From the NCBI RefSeq assembly GCF_038397775.1, contig NZ_CP151650.1, forward strand, positions 2,604,001 to 2,668,000: DNA of 64,000 nt, in the 5' to 3' direction. The position numbers were made by a program, and so were the translations under genes. The stretch is from Pseudomonas sp. RC10 (GTDB lineage Bacteria; Pseudomonadota; Gammaproteobacteria; Pseudomonadales; Pseudomonadaceae). Below are positions 44,542-54,619 of the stretch, piece after piece (within the stretch, counting starts at the first letter, position 1; each line of letters opens with the position of its first letter). Below the pieces are notes generated by a model. It worked only from the letters and a program-made list of their open reading frames with translations, made no database searches and was not told the origin of the DNA.

Positions 44542-45639
44542 TCACGCCAACCGTTGGGTCACGCGAATCACTTGCCGCGCGATGTAGGCGCCGGTGACGA
44601 TTACGCCGAACAGGCGCAGGGTCTGCATGGCCAGCACAAAGCCGACATCCGAGTGGGTGTCGATGGCGATGATCGCCATGGCATCGAGCCCGCCGGGGCT
44701 CGTAGCAAGGTACACCGAGAGGAAATCCTTGCCCATCATTTCGGCGATCACCCAGGCCGAGAGGGCGCACAGCAGGATCAACAGCAGCGCCCCCAGGATC
44801 ATTGCGGGAAGGCGACGCCATACATAGTTAATCGTCACCCGGTCAAACCGCAGGCCGATGTAGCTGCCGATGGCGCCGTAGGCAATTGCCAGCAGCCAGG
44901 TCGGCATGGTGATCTGCAAAATGCCGCTCAATTGCAGCGCGCCGCCCAACAGGAGCGGGACCAGCAGTGCACCAGCCGGTACTTTGGCGCCGAGGGTCAC
45001 GCCGACCACAATGGTCAGCACAGTCAGGCCCAGGCTCAGGAGGTTCACCCCTTGCAGCATCGCATGGGTGCTGTGCGCATCGGTGCCGCCGACATCGGCG
45101 CCAATTGCCCGGCTCACCAGCGCGCCGACCATCACCACACACACCACCCGCACGTATTGCATGGTCGCCACGACCCGCGAGTCGGCGCCGTAATCTTCGG
45201 ACATCGCCACCATCGCCGACGCCGCCCCCGGCGAAGTGCCCCATGCCGCCGTGCTGCCCTGAATCCCGCCCCAGCGCGCCAGCCCGATGCCCACCACGGC
45301 GCTCAGCGCGATGGTCAGCACGGTGGCGAACACCATCACGTGCCAGGAATGCATGGCCGTGAGCAACACACCCATGGTCATCGAGTGCGCCACCAGTACC
45401 CCCACCGAGCCTTGGCCGAGACGGAACACGTGTTTGTTGATCCGGATCGACGCACCGGACACGCCAAAGCCGATCGCCACCAGCATTGGGCCGAGAAACA
45501 GCGCAGCAGGAACGTGGAAGTAGCGGAACAGTTGGCCGGCGCTGCCGGCGAGAAGGATGAGCAGCAGCCATTGCAAAAGCGGGTGCAGGGTGTCGAGGGA
45601 AAACGGGGTGGGGCGCGACAACGAGGATCTCCAAAGCAT
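44542..45639 (-). CDS. AbrB-family membrane protein (putative transporter)
   Basis: The 365-residue protein is hydrophobic, with about ten membrane segments and an internal duplication typical of the AbrB family: GPMLVAIGFG and MSEDYGADSRVVATMQYVRV in the first half, and TSPGGLDAMAIIAIDTHSDV in the second. The family is often named for a link to ammonia monooxygenase, but members are probably transporters. The start was chosen for AGGAAA upstream; the longer frame adds 16 residues. It is divergent from a LysR gene with about 100 bases between. Confidence 0.83.
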   Translation of the reverse strand: MLWRSSLSRPTPFSLDTLHPLLQWLLLILLAGSAGQLFRYFHVPAALFLGPMLVAIGFGVSGASIRINKHVFRLGQGSVGVLVAHSMTMGVLLTAMHSWHVMVFATVLTIALSAVVGIGLARWGGIQGSTAAWGTSPGAASAMVAMSEDYGADSRVVATMQYVRVVCVVMVGALVSRAIGADVGGTDAHSTHAMLQGVNLLSLGLTVLTIVVGVTLGAKVPAGALLVPLLLGGALQLSGILQITMPTWLLAIAYGAIGSYIGLRFDRVTINYVWRRLPAMILGALLLILLCALSAWVIAEMMGKDFLSVYLATSPGGLDAMAIIAIDTHSDVGFVLAMQTLRLFGVIVTGAYIARQVIRVTQRLA

Positions 45640-45743
45640 GGGCGGTTTCCTGATGGAGTTCTGTCCAATGCGCAAAATTATCGACACTTCAATTGATCAA
45701 GTCTATTTTCTAATAATCATGAATCGATAACTTTGGTTGATAT

Positions 45744-46646
45744 ATGGACCTGCGGGACCTCACCTATTTCGAAACCATCGCCGAGCTCGGTCACCTCGGT
45801 CGAGCCGCTGAAAAGCTCAATCGTAGCCAGCCCGCGTTGACCAAAAGCATTCAGCGGCTGGAAGAGTCATTTGGCACCAAGCTGTTTCAGCGCGACGGTC
45901 GCCGGATCAAACTGACCCCGGTGGGCGAGCTGTTGCAGGCACGGGGCAAGATGTTGCAGCAAAGCATCGCCCAGACCCAGCGCGAGGTGCGGGATTTCGC
46001 CAGCGGCGCTGTCGGGGAAATTCGACTGGGTTGTGCGGCGACGATGGCCGAATACCTGTTGCCCGAGCTGACCAATGCGCTGCTCAAACGGGCGCCGGAC
46101 ATCACCCTGAAGCTGGTCATCGGCCAGGACGACATGCTGCGCGAGCAACTGCGCTCAGGGCATCTGGACATGATCATCTGTTCCCAACGCGGCGTTGAAG
46201 ACGAAGTCACCGCCTACCCGATCCTCACCGACGAAGCGGTGGTCATCGCCAGCCGCAATCACCCGATCTTCAACGCCCCCTATCAGATGAGCGACCTGTG
46301 CAACTACCGTTGGGTGTTGCCGCCGTTGGGGGTGTCGTCGCGGATCTGGGTCGATGAAGCGTTCACCCGTCATCACCTCCCGCTGCCCGTGGTGCAGATC
46401 GAGGCCAACTCCATTTCCCTGTTGCCGAGGCTGATCGCCCAGACGAGCCTGTTGAGCTTCATCGCCCGGGAAACCCTCGAATATGGCAAGAACATGCAAT
46501 ATCTGCGGGAGGTACCGCTGGAAGCTACGACCATGACGCGGACCATCTGCGTCATTCTGCGCCGCGAGGGCTACCTCTCGCCCGCGGCCCACGCGATGGT
46601 GCAAATGCTGCGCGACGACGGGGGCTCGTTTTTCAGTTGGGTGTAA
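45744..46646 (+). CDS. LysR-family regulator
   Basis: The 300-residue protein has the LysR helix-turn-helix at about residues 15-40 (ELGHLGRAAEKLNRSQPALTKSIQRLEE) and a two-lobe effector domain (GEIRLGCAATMAEYLLPELT). By the usual LysR layout it should control the divergent AbrB gene and itself. The intergenic DNA is AT-rich, with candidate T-N11-A boxes (TCAATTGATCAAG and ATGAATCGATAA). The inducer is unknown. Confidence 0.88.
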   Translation: MDLRDLTYFETIAELGHLGRAAEKLNRSQPALTKSIQRLEESFGTKLFQRDGRRIKLTPVGELLQARGKMLQQSIAQTQREVRDFASGAVGEIRLGCAATMAEYLLPELTNALLKRAPDITLKLVIGQDDMLREQLRSGHLDMIICSQRGVEDEVTAYPILTDEAVVIASRNHPIFNAPYQMSDLCNYRWVLPPLGVSSRIWVDEAFTRHHLPLPVVQIEANSISLLPRLIAQTSLLSFIARETLEYGKNMQYLREVPLEATTMTRTICVILRREGYLSPAAHAMVQMLRDDGGSFFSWV

Positions 46647-46717
46647 TCCCGAGGCGTTCGGGAGTAGCCTTGAAACAGACAGCAACAACAGTGAACAGCC
46701 ATCTGGAGGCTAGAAGC

Positions 46718-46924
46718 ATGCAGGCACAGCCACACGAATACACCCGGATTCCGTATTTCATGAACCACGAAGACCAGCATTTTGGCGGCGATCAATCGCC
46801 CCTCAACGACGCCGACGCGGACGAAGACAGCGACCCGGAAGGCGATCTGGACCTGGGGGATTTGCGGCTGGATGAGTTCGAGGATGCGGACAAGCTGGAC
46901 ATCGGGTCTTCGACGTTGGGGTAA
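46718..46924 (+). CDS. Small acidic protein of unknown function
   Basis: The 68-residue protein, MQAQPHEYTRIPYFMNHEDQ and onward, is strongly acidic in the second half (DADADEDSDPEGDLDLGDL, FEDADKLD). GGAGG lies eight bases before the chosen ATG; the frame is open 27 codons upstream into the LysR gene. It follows the LysR gene by about 70 bases. The runs of D and E could bind cations or a basic partner, but this is speculation. No family is recognised. Confidence 0.6.
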   Translation: MQAQPHEYTRIPYFMNHEDQHFGGDQSPLNDADADEDSDPEGDLDLGDLRLDEFEDADKLDIGSSTLG

Positions 46925-46938
46925 CGCCGCGCCGACAG

Positions 46939-47460
46939 CTATATCGCGTTGCCGGGTGGTCGTTTCAAATGCCCGGCCAATGCCTCAACGGCCGCTTCCA
47001 CCGTCCCGCTGAACCCCACCCACGTACACGCCAGCATCAGGTTCTTCGGCAGCTGAAAATCCTCCACCTGATACCCTTGCGCATCAAATCCTTTGGCATC
47101 GTGCTCAATCTGTTCGCGCAGGGGCCGGGCGTCTTCGAAGTAGGCCCAGACCGGCTTGCCCAGCGCCACTGCCATGCCCACTTCGAACGCCGTTCCGGAG
47201 TCCGGCTCGATTCCCCGGAAAGGGTTGAGATTCGCCAGCACGGCGTCGCAGCGTTTGATCATGTCGATGTTGGCGTGGCAGATCCGTCTGGCGGTGTCGT
47301 GGGGCGACAGGCCCTGTTCGACCTCGTTGTCGAACGGGTACAGGCCTTCCAGCCCGTGGGCCTCGCACAGCGATTTAAGGTAGCGCCCGTGTTCAATGGC
47401 ATCGGCGCGAAAGACATCGAAACCCGCCAGATAGATGCGCGGTGTGGAAAGGGAAGGCAT
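46939..47460 (-). CDS. Nucleoside 2-deoxyribosyltransferase family protein
   Basis: The 173-residue protein shows the family signature: IYLAGFDVF near the start, GLYPFDNE, and ANLNPFRGIEPDSGTAFEVG with D87 and the probable catalytic E93. The family cleaves or exchanges the base of 2-deoxynucleosides for salvage or sanitation. GAGGGG precedes the ATG; longer frames upstream do not resemble the family. It is divergent from the FAN1-like nuclease gene, hinting at a nucleotide or DNA-damage context. Confidence 0.83.
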   Translation of the reverse strand: MPSLSTPRIYLAGFDVFRADAIEHGRYLKSLCEAHGLEGLYPFDNEVEQGLSPHDTARRICHANIDMIKRCDAVLANLNPFRGIEPDSGTAFEVGMAVALGKPVWAYFEDARPLREQIEHDAKGFDAQGYQVEDFQLPKNLMLACTWVGFSGTVEAAVEALAGHLKRPPGNAI

Positions 47461-47613
47461 CACAGGCCCCTCGCAAAAACAGTGGCCCGATTGTAGCCCC
47501 TCGCTCGGTTGCCGTTGATCGGTCCAACGCAAAATCCTCATCAGTGGGGGCTGGAATCTGTACGGATAACCAGTATCCTGACGCCTTTCCGCCAGCCGTA
47601 ACGTGACCGCGCC

Positions 47614-49281
47614 GTGAGCACTTCCCCCCTCGACAATCCGTTCTATTACCTGGAGAACTTTCGCCAGGTGTTGGGCTGGATCGGCCAGCGTTACGACGAC
47701 CTGCTCAACGAGGAAGAACGCACGTTCATCGACGACTTCGCCCAACTGCCACAGCCTGCGCAGGCCTTGTTGGTGCGGATGGTCATGCGCAAGGGCGTGC
47801 TGTTTCGCGCCAGCAAGCTGACCTACGCGGAAATCGGTGATGCCCGCCAGGCCGTTGCGCCGTTGCTGGCGTGTGGTTGGGTTGACGATCAGCCACATCT
47901 CGACCTTTCAGCGCTGTTCGCCCTGTTGCGCAAGGACGAACTGAGCCAATGCTTCAAGGCCCATGGCGTCAAAGCCACCGAGAAAAAAGCCGATCTGCTG
48001 GCGCGTCTGCTGCCGGTTTTCGAACACATTCAGCCGCTGGATCACTGGTTTTCAGGCGTCGATGAAGTGATTTTCGCCTTGCAGGTCATGCCGCTGTGCG
48101 ACCGGTTGCGCTTGTTGTACTTCGGCAATCTTTACCAGGAATGGTCCGAATTCGTGCTCGCGGACCTGGGCATTTATCGTTACGAAAAGGTCGAGTTTTC
48201 CCTTGAATCGCGAGGCATCAGTCAGCGCGAAGACATCGACACGTGCCTGAGCCTGCACAGCTGTCGGCAGGCGCTGGACGAAGCGGAGCAACTGGAAGAG
48301 CTGGCGATTCAGGCCCTGGCGATCCAGACCCTCAATCCGTGGCTGTCGATGCGCCGGGCCAAGCTGCTGTTCCAGATTGGCCAGCAGGCCGAGCGCCAAC
48401 AGGCATGGCCGCTGGCGCTGAGCGTTTATGCCCAGTCCAGCTACCCCGGCGCACGGGTGCGCAGGGTTCGGGTGCTGGAACGTGGCGAGCAGTACGCCGA
48501 GGCCATGGCCCTGTTGCAAGAGGCTCAGGCCACGCCTGAAAACGACGAAGAGACCCAGCACCTGCTGCGGATTCAACCACGGCTATTAAAGAAGCTGGGG
48601 CAGGGCGGAGGGGTGAAACGCAAGGCGCGGACAGTCACGCGGCTGGACCTGAGTGTGACGCCGCTGCCCGACCACAATGTCGAGCGGCTGATCCAGCAGC
48701 ACTTGGCCGAAGAGGGCAGCGAGGTGCACTACGTCGAGAATGCGCTGGTCAATTCGCTGTTCGGGTTGCTGTGCTGGCCGGCGATTTTCGCGCCGCTGCC
48801 GGGGGCGTTCTTCCACCCGTTCCACAGCGCGCCGAGCGACCTGTACAGCCCCGACTTTTATCAGCGGCGGGCGGCGTTGTTCGAGGAATGCCTGTCGCAA
48901 CTGGACGATGAGCGTTATCTGACGGTCATCCGCGACACCTACGTGAACAAATTCGGCCTGCAATCGCCGTTCGTGTTCTGGGGCACCCTCACCCCGGGCC
49001 TGCTGGAGCAGGCGCTGCATTGCCTGCCCGCCGCTCACCTCAATCGCTGGTTTCGGCGTTTGTTGCAAGACATCAAGGCCAACCGCACGGGCATGCCCGA
49101 CCTCATCCAGTTTTACCCCGAACAGCGCCGCTACCGGATGATCGAGGTGAAAGGGCCGGGCGACCGGTTGCAGGACAACCAACTGCGCTGGCTGGATTTC
49201 TGCGCCGAGCATGAGATGCCAGTGGTGGTGTGTTATGTGCAGTGGGCACAAGAGGTGGCGGGTCAGTCTGTTGTAGCGTGA
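47614..49281 (+). CDS. FAN1-like VRR-NUC structure-specific nuclease
   Basis: The 555-residue protein matches Pseudomonas FAN1, a nuclease that cuts 5' flaps and acts on interstrand crosslinks. The VRR-NUC motif is at the C-terminus: D496 (GMPDLIQF), E511-x-K513 (MIEVKGPGD) and the following RLQDNQLRW helix. A SAP-like segment (LSQCFKAHGVKATEKKADLL) and TPR-like helices fill the middle. It starts with GTG. An IS element lies about 65 bases past the stop, so any downstream cotranscription is interrupted. Confidence 0.9.
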   Translation: MSTSPLDNPFYYLENFRQVLGWIGQRYDDLLNEEERTFIDDFAQLPQPAQALLVRMVMRKGVLFRASKLTYAEIGDARQAVAPLLACGWVDDQPHLDLSALFALLRKDELSQCFKAHGVKATEKKADLLARLLPVFEHIQPLDHWFSGVDEVIFALQVMPLCDRLRLLYFGNLYQEWSEFVLADLGIYRYEKVEFSLESRGISQREDIDTCLSLHSCRQALDEAEQLEELAIQALAIQTLNPWLSMRRAKLLFQIGQQAERQQAWPLALSVYAQSSYPGARVRRVRVLERGEQYAEAMALLQEAQATPENDEETQHLLRIQPRLLKKLGQGGGVKRKARTVTRLDLSVTPLPDHNVERLIQQHLAEEGSEVHYVENALVNSLFGLLCWPAIFAPLPGAFFHPFHSAPSDLYSPDFYQRRAALFEECLSQLDDERYLTVIRDTYVNKFGLQSPFVFWGTLTPGLLEQALHCLPAAHLNRWFRRLLQDIKANRTGMPDLIQFYPEQRRYRMIEVKGPGDRLQDNQLRWLDFCAEHEMPVVVCYVQWAQEVAGQSVVA

Positions 49282-49311
49282 CCGAACCCTCGCTTCGTCC
49301 GATCGCGGCCC

Positions 49312-49345
49312 GTGCGGTCGTTACCTCCGGCGTCTCCCACAGGGA
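49312..49345. repeat. Family D repeat half, cut by the IS element
   Basis: GTTACCTCCGGCGTCTCCCA then CAGGGA matches the arm of the inverted repeat at 29.8 kb. The IS starts directly after the final GGGA. Confidence 0.75.
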
Positions 49346-49393
49346 TGAACTGCCCCCAAGAAGTTGGACACCCATCCAACCCCTGGGGGATCT

Positions 49394-49906
49394 ATGGTCA
49401 AGTACACCGAGCAGTTCAAGCTCACGGCGGTCACCGCCTACCTGAACGGCACCAACGGCTTCCGAACAGTGGCCAGACATTTTGGCATCGACTTCAGTCT
49501 CCTTCGACGCTGGGTCGCCAGTTATCGGACTGGCAACAGCATCAAGCCAATGTCGTATGCGCGGCGGTACAGCGAGGATTTCAAGCGCCAAGTCTTGACC
49601 TACATGCATGAGCATCGACTTTCGCTACGCCAGACCGCTGCGCATTTTGACCTTGGGCGGTCCTCCCTGATAGGCATCTGGCAACGCCAGTATTACAGTG
49701 ACAGTCCTGTCACCCCTACTGCCATCCAGCCAGCCGACACGCCCATGAAAATCAAACCCGCCAAACCCACCGACACCAACGATGCACAAAAGCCACGAGA
49801 GCAGTTGATGGCTGAACTTGAGTACATGCGCATGGAGAACGCTGTCCTAAAGGAGCTCAAGGCCCTGCGCGAGGAAAAGGAGCGAACACGGGGGAAAAAG
49901 TCCTGA
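49394..49906 (+). CDS. IS3-family transposase OrfA
   Basis: The 170-residue protein has two helix-turn-helix segments (FKLTAVTAYLNGTNGFRTVARHF and FKRQVLTYMHEHRLSLRQTAAHF) that bind the IS ends, and a C-terminal coiled-coil with a leucine-zipper-like helix (EQLMAELEYMRMENAVLKELKAL). This is the IS150-like layout. It ends at GGGGAAAAAG (49891-49900), a likely -1 slippage site: the orfB frame is one step back and open through this point, which would give an OrfAB fusion. Confidence 0.92.
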   Translation: MVKYTEQFKLTAVTAYLNGTNGFRTVARHFGIDFSLLRRWVASYRTGNSIKPMSYARRYSEDFKRQVLTYMHEHRLSLRQTAAHFDLGRSSLIGIWQRQYYSDSPVTPTAIQPADTPMKIKPAKPTDTNDAQKPREQLMAELEYMRMENAVLKELKALREEKERTRGKKS

Positions 49907-49935
49907 TCGTCCGCAAACTCAAGCACCGATTCCCA

Positions 49936-50742
49936 TTGCCCGACCTCCTTGAGCTGGTCGGGCTGGCACGCAGCACCTTCTATTACCAGGTCAAGGCTGA
50001 GCAGAAACCGGACCGGCATGCGGCGCTCAAGGAACGGGTGCAGCAGGAATATCACAAGCAGAGAGGGCTGTATGGCTATCGGCGTATTGCGCTTGCGCTC
50101 AGAAAGGAAGGAACGCTGGTCAACAAGAAGGTCATCGAACGGCTGATGGCCGAACAGGGTTTGCAATCGGTCGTACGGCCCAAGAAATACCGTTCCTACC
50201 GGGGGACTGTTGGCAAAATCGCCGCGAACCTGCTGGAGCGTAATTTTCATGCACCCCGGCCAAAACAGAAGTGGGTAACCGACGTCACCGAGTTCAAAGT
50301 GGGTCAGCAGAAGCTCTACTTGTCTCCTGTGATGGATTTGTACAACGGCGAAATCATCGCGTACGAAACAGCCAGTCGGCCTTACTACGAGTTGGTGGGG
50401 AACATGCTCGACAAGGCGTTGGCTTGCTTGGGAGACGCGCCCAAACTGGTCGTTCATTCGGACCAGGGATGGCACTACCAACAGCCACGCTATCGCCACG
50501 CGCTCAGCGAAAAAGGTGTGAAACAGAGCATGTCCCGCAAAGGCAATTGCCTGGATAATGCGGCGATGGAGAGTTTTTTCGGCACGCTGAAGTCAGAGTT
50601 TTTCTACCTGAAGCGTTTCGAGAGTGTGGAAGAATTGAAGGTCGGCCTGGATGAGTACATTCATTACTACAACCATGACCGCATCAAGCTGAGGCTCAAT
50701 GGCATGAGTCCTGTTGAATACAGGACTCAGGCTGCGGCGTAA
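49936..50742 (+). CDS. IS3-family transposase OrfB (DDE catalytic part)
   Basis: The 268 residues hold the rve integrase core with the DDE triad: D in KWVTDVTEF, D in VVHSDQGWHYQ and E in NAAMESFFGTLKSE. The frame is open back to the orfA end (KVLIVRKLKHRFP), and only a TTG is available as an internal start here. So it is probably made mostly as an OrfAB fusion by frameshifting. All motifs are intact, so the element may be active. Confidence 0.92.
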   Translation: MPDLLELVGLARSTFYYQVKAEQKPDRHAALKERVQQEYHKQRGLYGYRRIALALRKEGTLVNKKVIERLMAEQGLQSVVRPKKYRSYRGTVGKIAANLLERNFHAPRPKQKWVTDVTEFKVGQQKLYLSPVMDLYNGEIIAYETASRPYYELVGNMLDKALACLGDAPKLVVHSDQGWHYQQPRYRHALSEKGVKQSMSRKGNCLDNAAMESFFGTLKSEFFYLKRFESVEELKVGLDEYIHYYNHDRIKLRLNGMSPVEYRTQAAA

Positions 50743-50769
50743 ACTGTCCAACTTTTGGGGGGCAGTTCA

Positions 50770-51290
50770 GGGACAGCGCCGAACCCTGGGCATGCCGCGC
50801 CATCACCCTTGTAGGAGACGCCGGAGGCACGACGGCAGGGACAGCGGTGGGTCAGTGGAAGATGCGTCGTCTGAACCACGGCAGCTCCCACAGGGTCAGC
50901 ATCGAACCCTGGGCATGCCGCGCCATCACCCTTGTAGGAGACGCCGGAGGTACGACGGCAGCGACAGCGGTGGGGCAGTTGAAGATGCGTTGCCTGAACC
51001 ACCGTCTTCGCGGCCGTCGCACAGCTCCGGCAGCTCCCACAGGGTCAGCGTCGAACCTTGGGCATGCTGTGCGCCATCACCCTTGTAGGAGACGCCGGAG
51101 GCACGACGGCAGCGACAGCGGTGGGTCAGTTGAAGAAGTGTTGCCTGAACCACCGTCTTCGCGGCCGTCGCACAGCTCCGGCAGCTCCCACAGGGACAGC
51201 GTCGAACCCTGGGCATGCTATGCGCCACCCCCCCCTTGTAGGAGACGTTGGAGGTTACGATGGCACGGGCCTTGATCGGACGAAGCGGTG
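50770..51290. repeat. Direct-repeat array, about four units of 120-150 bp, family D
   Basis: Each unit holds CAGGG(T/A)CAGC(G/A)(T/C)CGAACC, GGGCATGC, then CCTTGTAGGAGACGCCGGAG and ACGACGGCAG. CAGGG starts at 50891, 51040 and 51191, and the IS boundary supplies the first. The last unit changes to GGAGACGTTGGAGGTTACGA. The core is the family D REP seen as an inverted repeat at 29.8 kb. Confidence 0.85.
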
Positions 51291-51320
51291 AATCAGTCGA
51301 TAGGAGGTGATTGGCTCGCC

Positions 51321-51350
51321 GCAATCGCGAATGAATTCGCTCTCGCAGGA
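51321..51350. repeat. Single REP half, family A
   Basis: GCAATCGCGAATGAATTCGC and TCTCGCAGG lie directly before the helicase stop. Confidence 0.65.
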
Positions 51351-51354
51351 GGGG

Positions 51355-54060
<2,706 letters not shown>

Positions 54061-54073
54061 GTCTTTTCCTACG

Positions 54074-54610
54074 TCAACGCGGTGCTTGAAGAGGAGTGAC
54101 CTTGATCAACATGGCCAGACTCCCGTTATCCATGTAGGTCAGTTCTCCGTTCCTGACCCGGGTTGCCTGACGCATGCGTTCGCTGGTGACCAGCACGCCA
54201 TGCTCGTCGAGCTGATTGACCCAGAAGTTGGCGTCGATGTCCGTGAAGCGCGCCAGGCCCAGGCTCACCGTGCCCTCGATGGGGTAATGGCCGAACTGTT
54301 CCTGGCCGCTGCTGATCGCCACCTTGCTTGGCGTCGCGCTCAGGGGTTGTTGCCAGGCGCGGTGCAGCAGCACTTTATAGGTGTCGCTGGATTCAAGCTT
54401 GCTCACCAACGCGTCCAGCCCGGTGGAGGTCTGGTTGTCGGCGCCCAAGGGTTGCGCACCCGCAGCCCAATCTTCCGGAGCCGCCTGATTGGTGGCCGCA
54501 GGCTCGCCGTTCTGACGGAAGAGAATCAGCTCTACCTGATAGATGCCATCGGCGAAGGCTGCCGGGGCGATCAGCACCAGGAGCAGGGTGAGCGAGCGAA
54601 GCACACGCAT
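54074..54610 (-). CDS. CsiV-like periplasmic protein
   Basis: The 178-residue protein has a signal peptide (MRVLRSLTLLLVLIAPAAFA, cut near residue 20) and then DGIYQVELILFRQNGE, the typical start of CsiV-like proteins. The body ends LIKVTPLQAPR. CsiV of P. aeruginosa is described as a peptidoglycan-linked or cell-shape-related factor; relatives commonly sit beside mfd, as here. AAGGA precedes the ATG, and the mfd stop is nine bases upstream, so cotranscription with mfd is likely. Confidence 0.72.
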   Translation of the reverse strand: MRVLRSLTLLLVLIAPAAFADGIYQVELILFRQNGEPAATNQAAPEDWAAGAQPLGADNQTSTGLDALVSKLESSDTYKVLLHRAWQQPLSATPSKVAISSGQEQFGHYPIEGTVSLGLARFTDIDANFWVNQLDEHGVLVTSERMRQATRVRNGELTYMDNGSLAMLIKVTPLQAPR

Positions 54611-54619
54611 GGTGAGTCC

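Larger units (their letters stand above)
49346..50769 (+). mobile_element. IS3-family insertion sequence, 1424 bp, intact
   Basis: The ends are imperfect inverted repeats of about 25 bp: TGAACTGCCCCCAAGAAGTT at the left against TGAACTGCCCCCCAAAAGTT on the opposite strand at the right. A 4-bp direct repeat, GGGA, flanks the element (49342-49345 and 50770-50773). It carries orfA and orfB. Without it, the flanks read CACAGGGA-CAGCGCCGAACC, which matches a unit of the adjacent repeat array. Confidence 0.92.
50743..51354. other. Repeat-filled region between the IS and the helicase gene
   Basis: The stretch is almost wholly made of direct repeats (annotated separately) and one REP half. The open frames across it are by-products of the repeats. 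Confidence 0.7.

Noticed and set aside
50714..51275. Open frames with repeated peptides downstream of the IS element
   Set aside because: They are produced by the DNA repeat array and have no ribosome sites. The periodic peptides only mirror the repeat units.
50770..51290. CRISPR array
   Set aside because: Units are 120-150 bp with internal REP-like symmetry, spacers are themselves repeated, and no cas genes are present.
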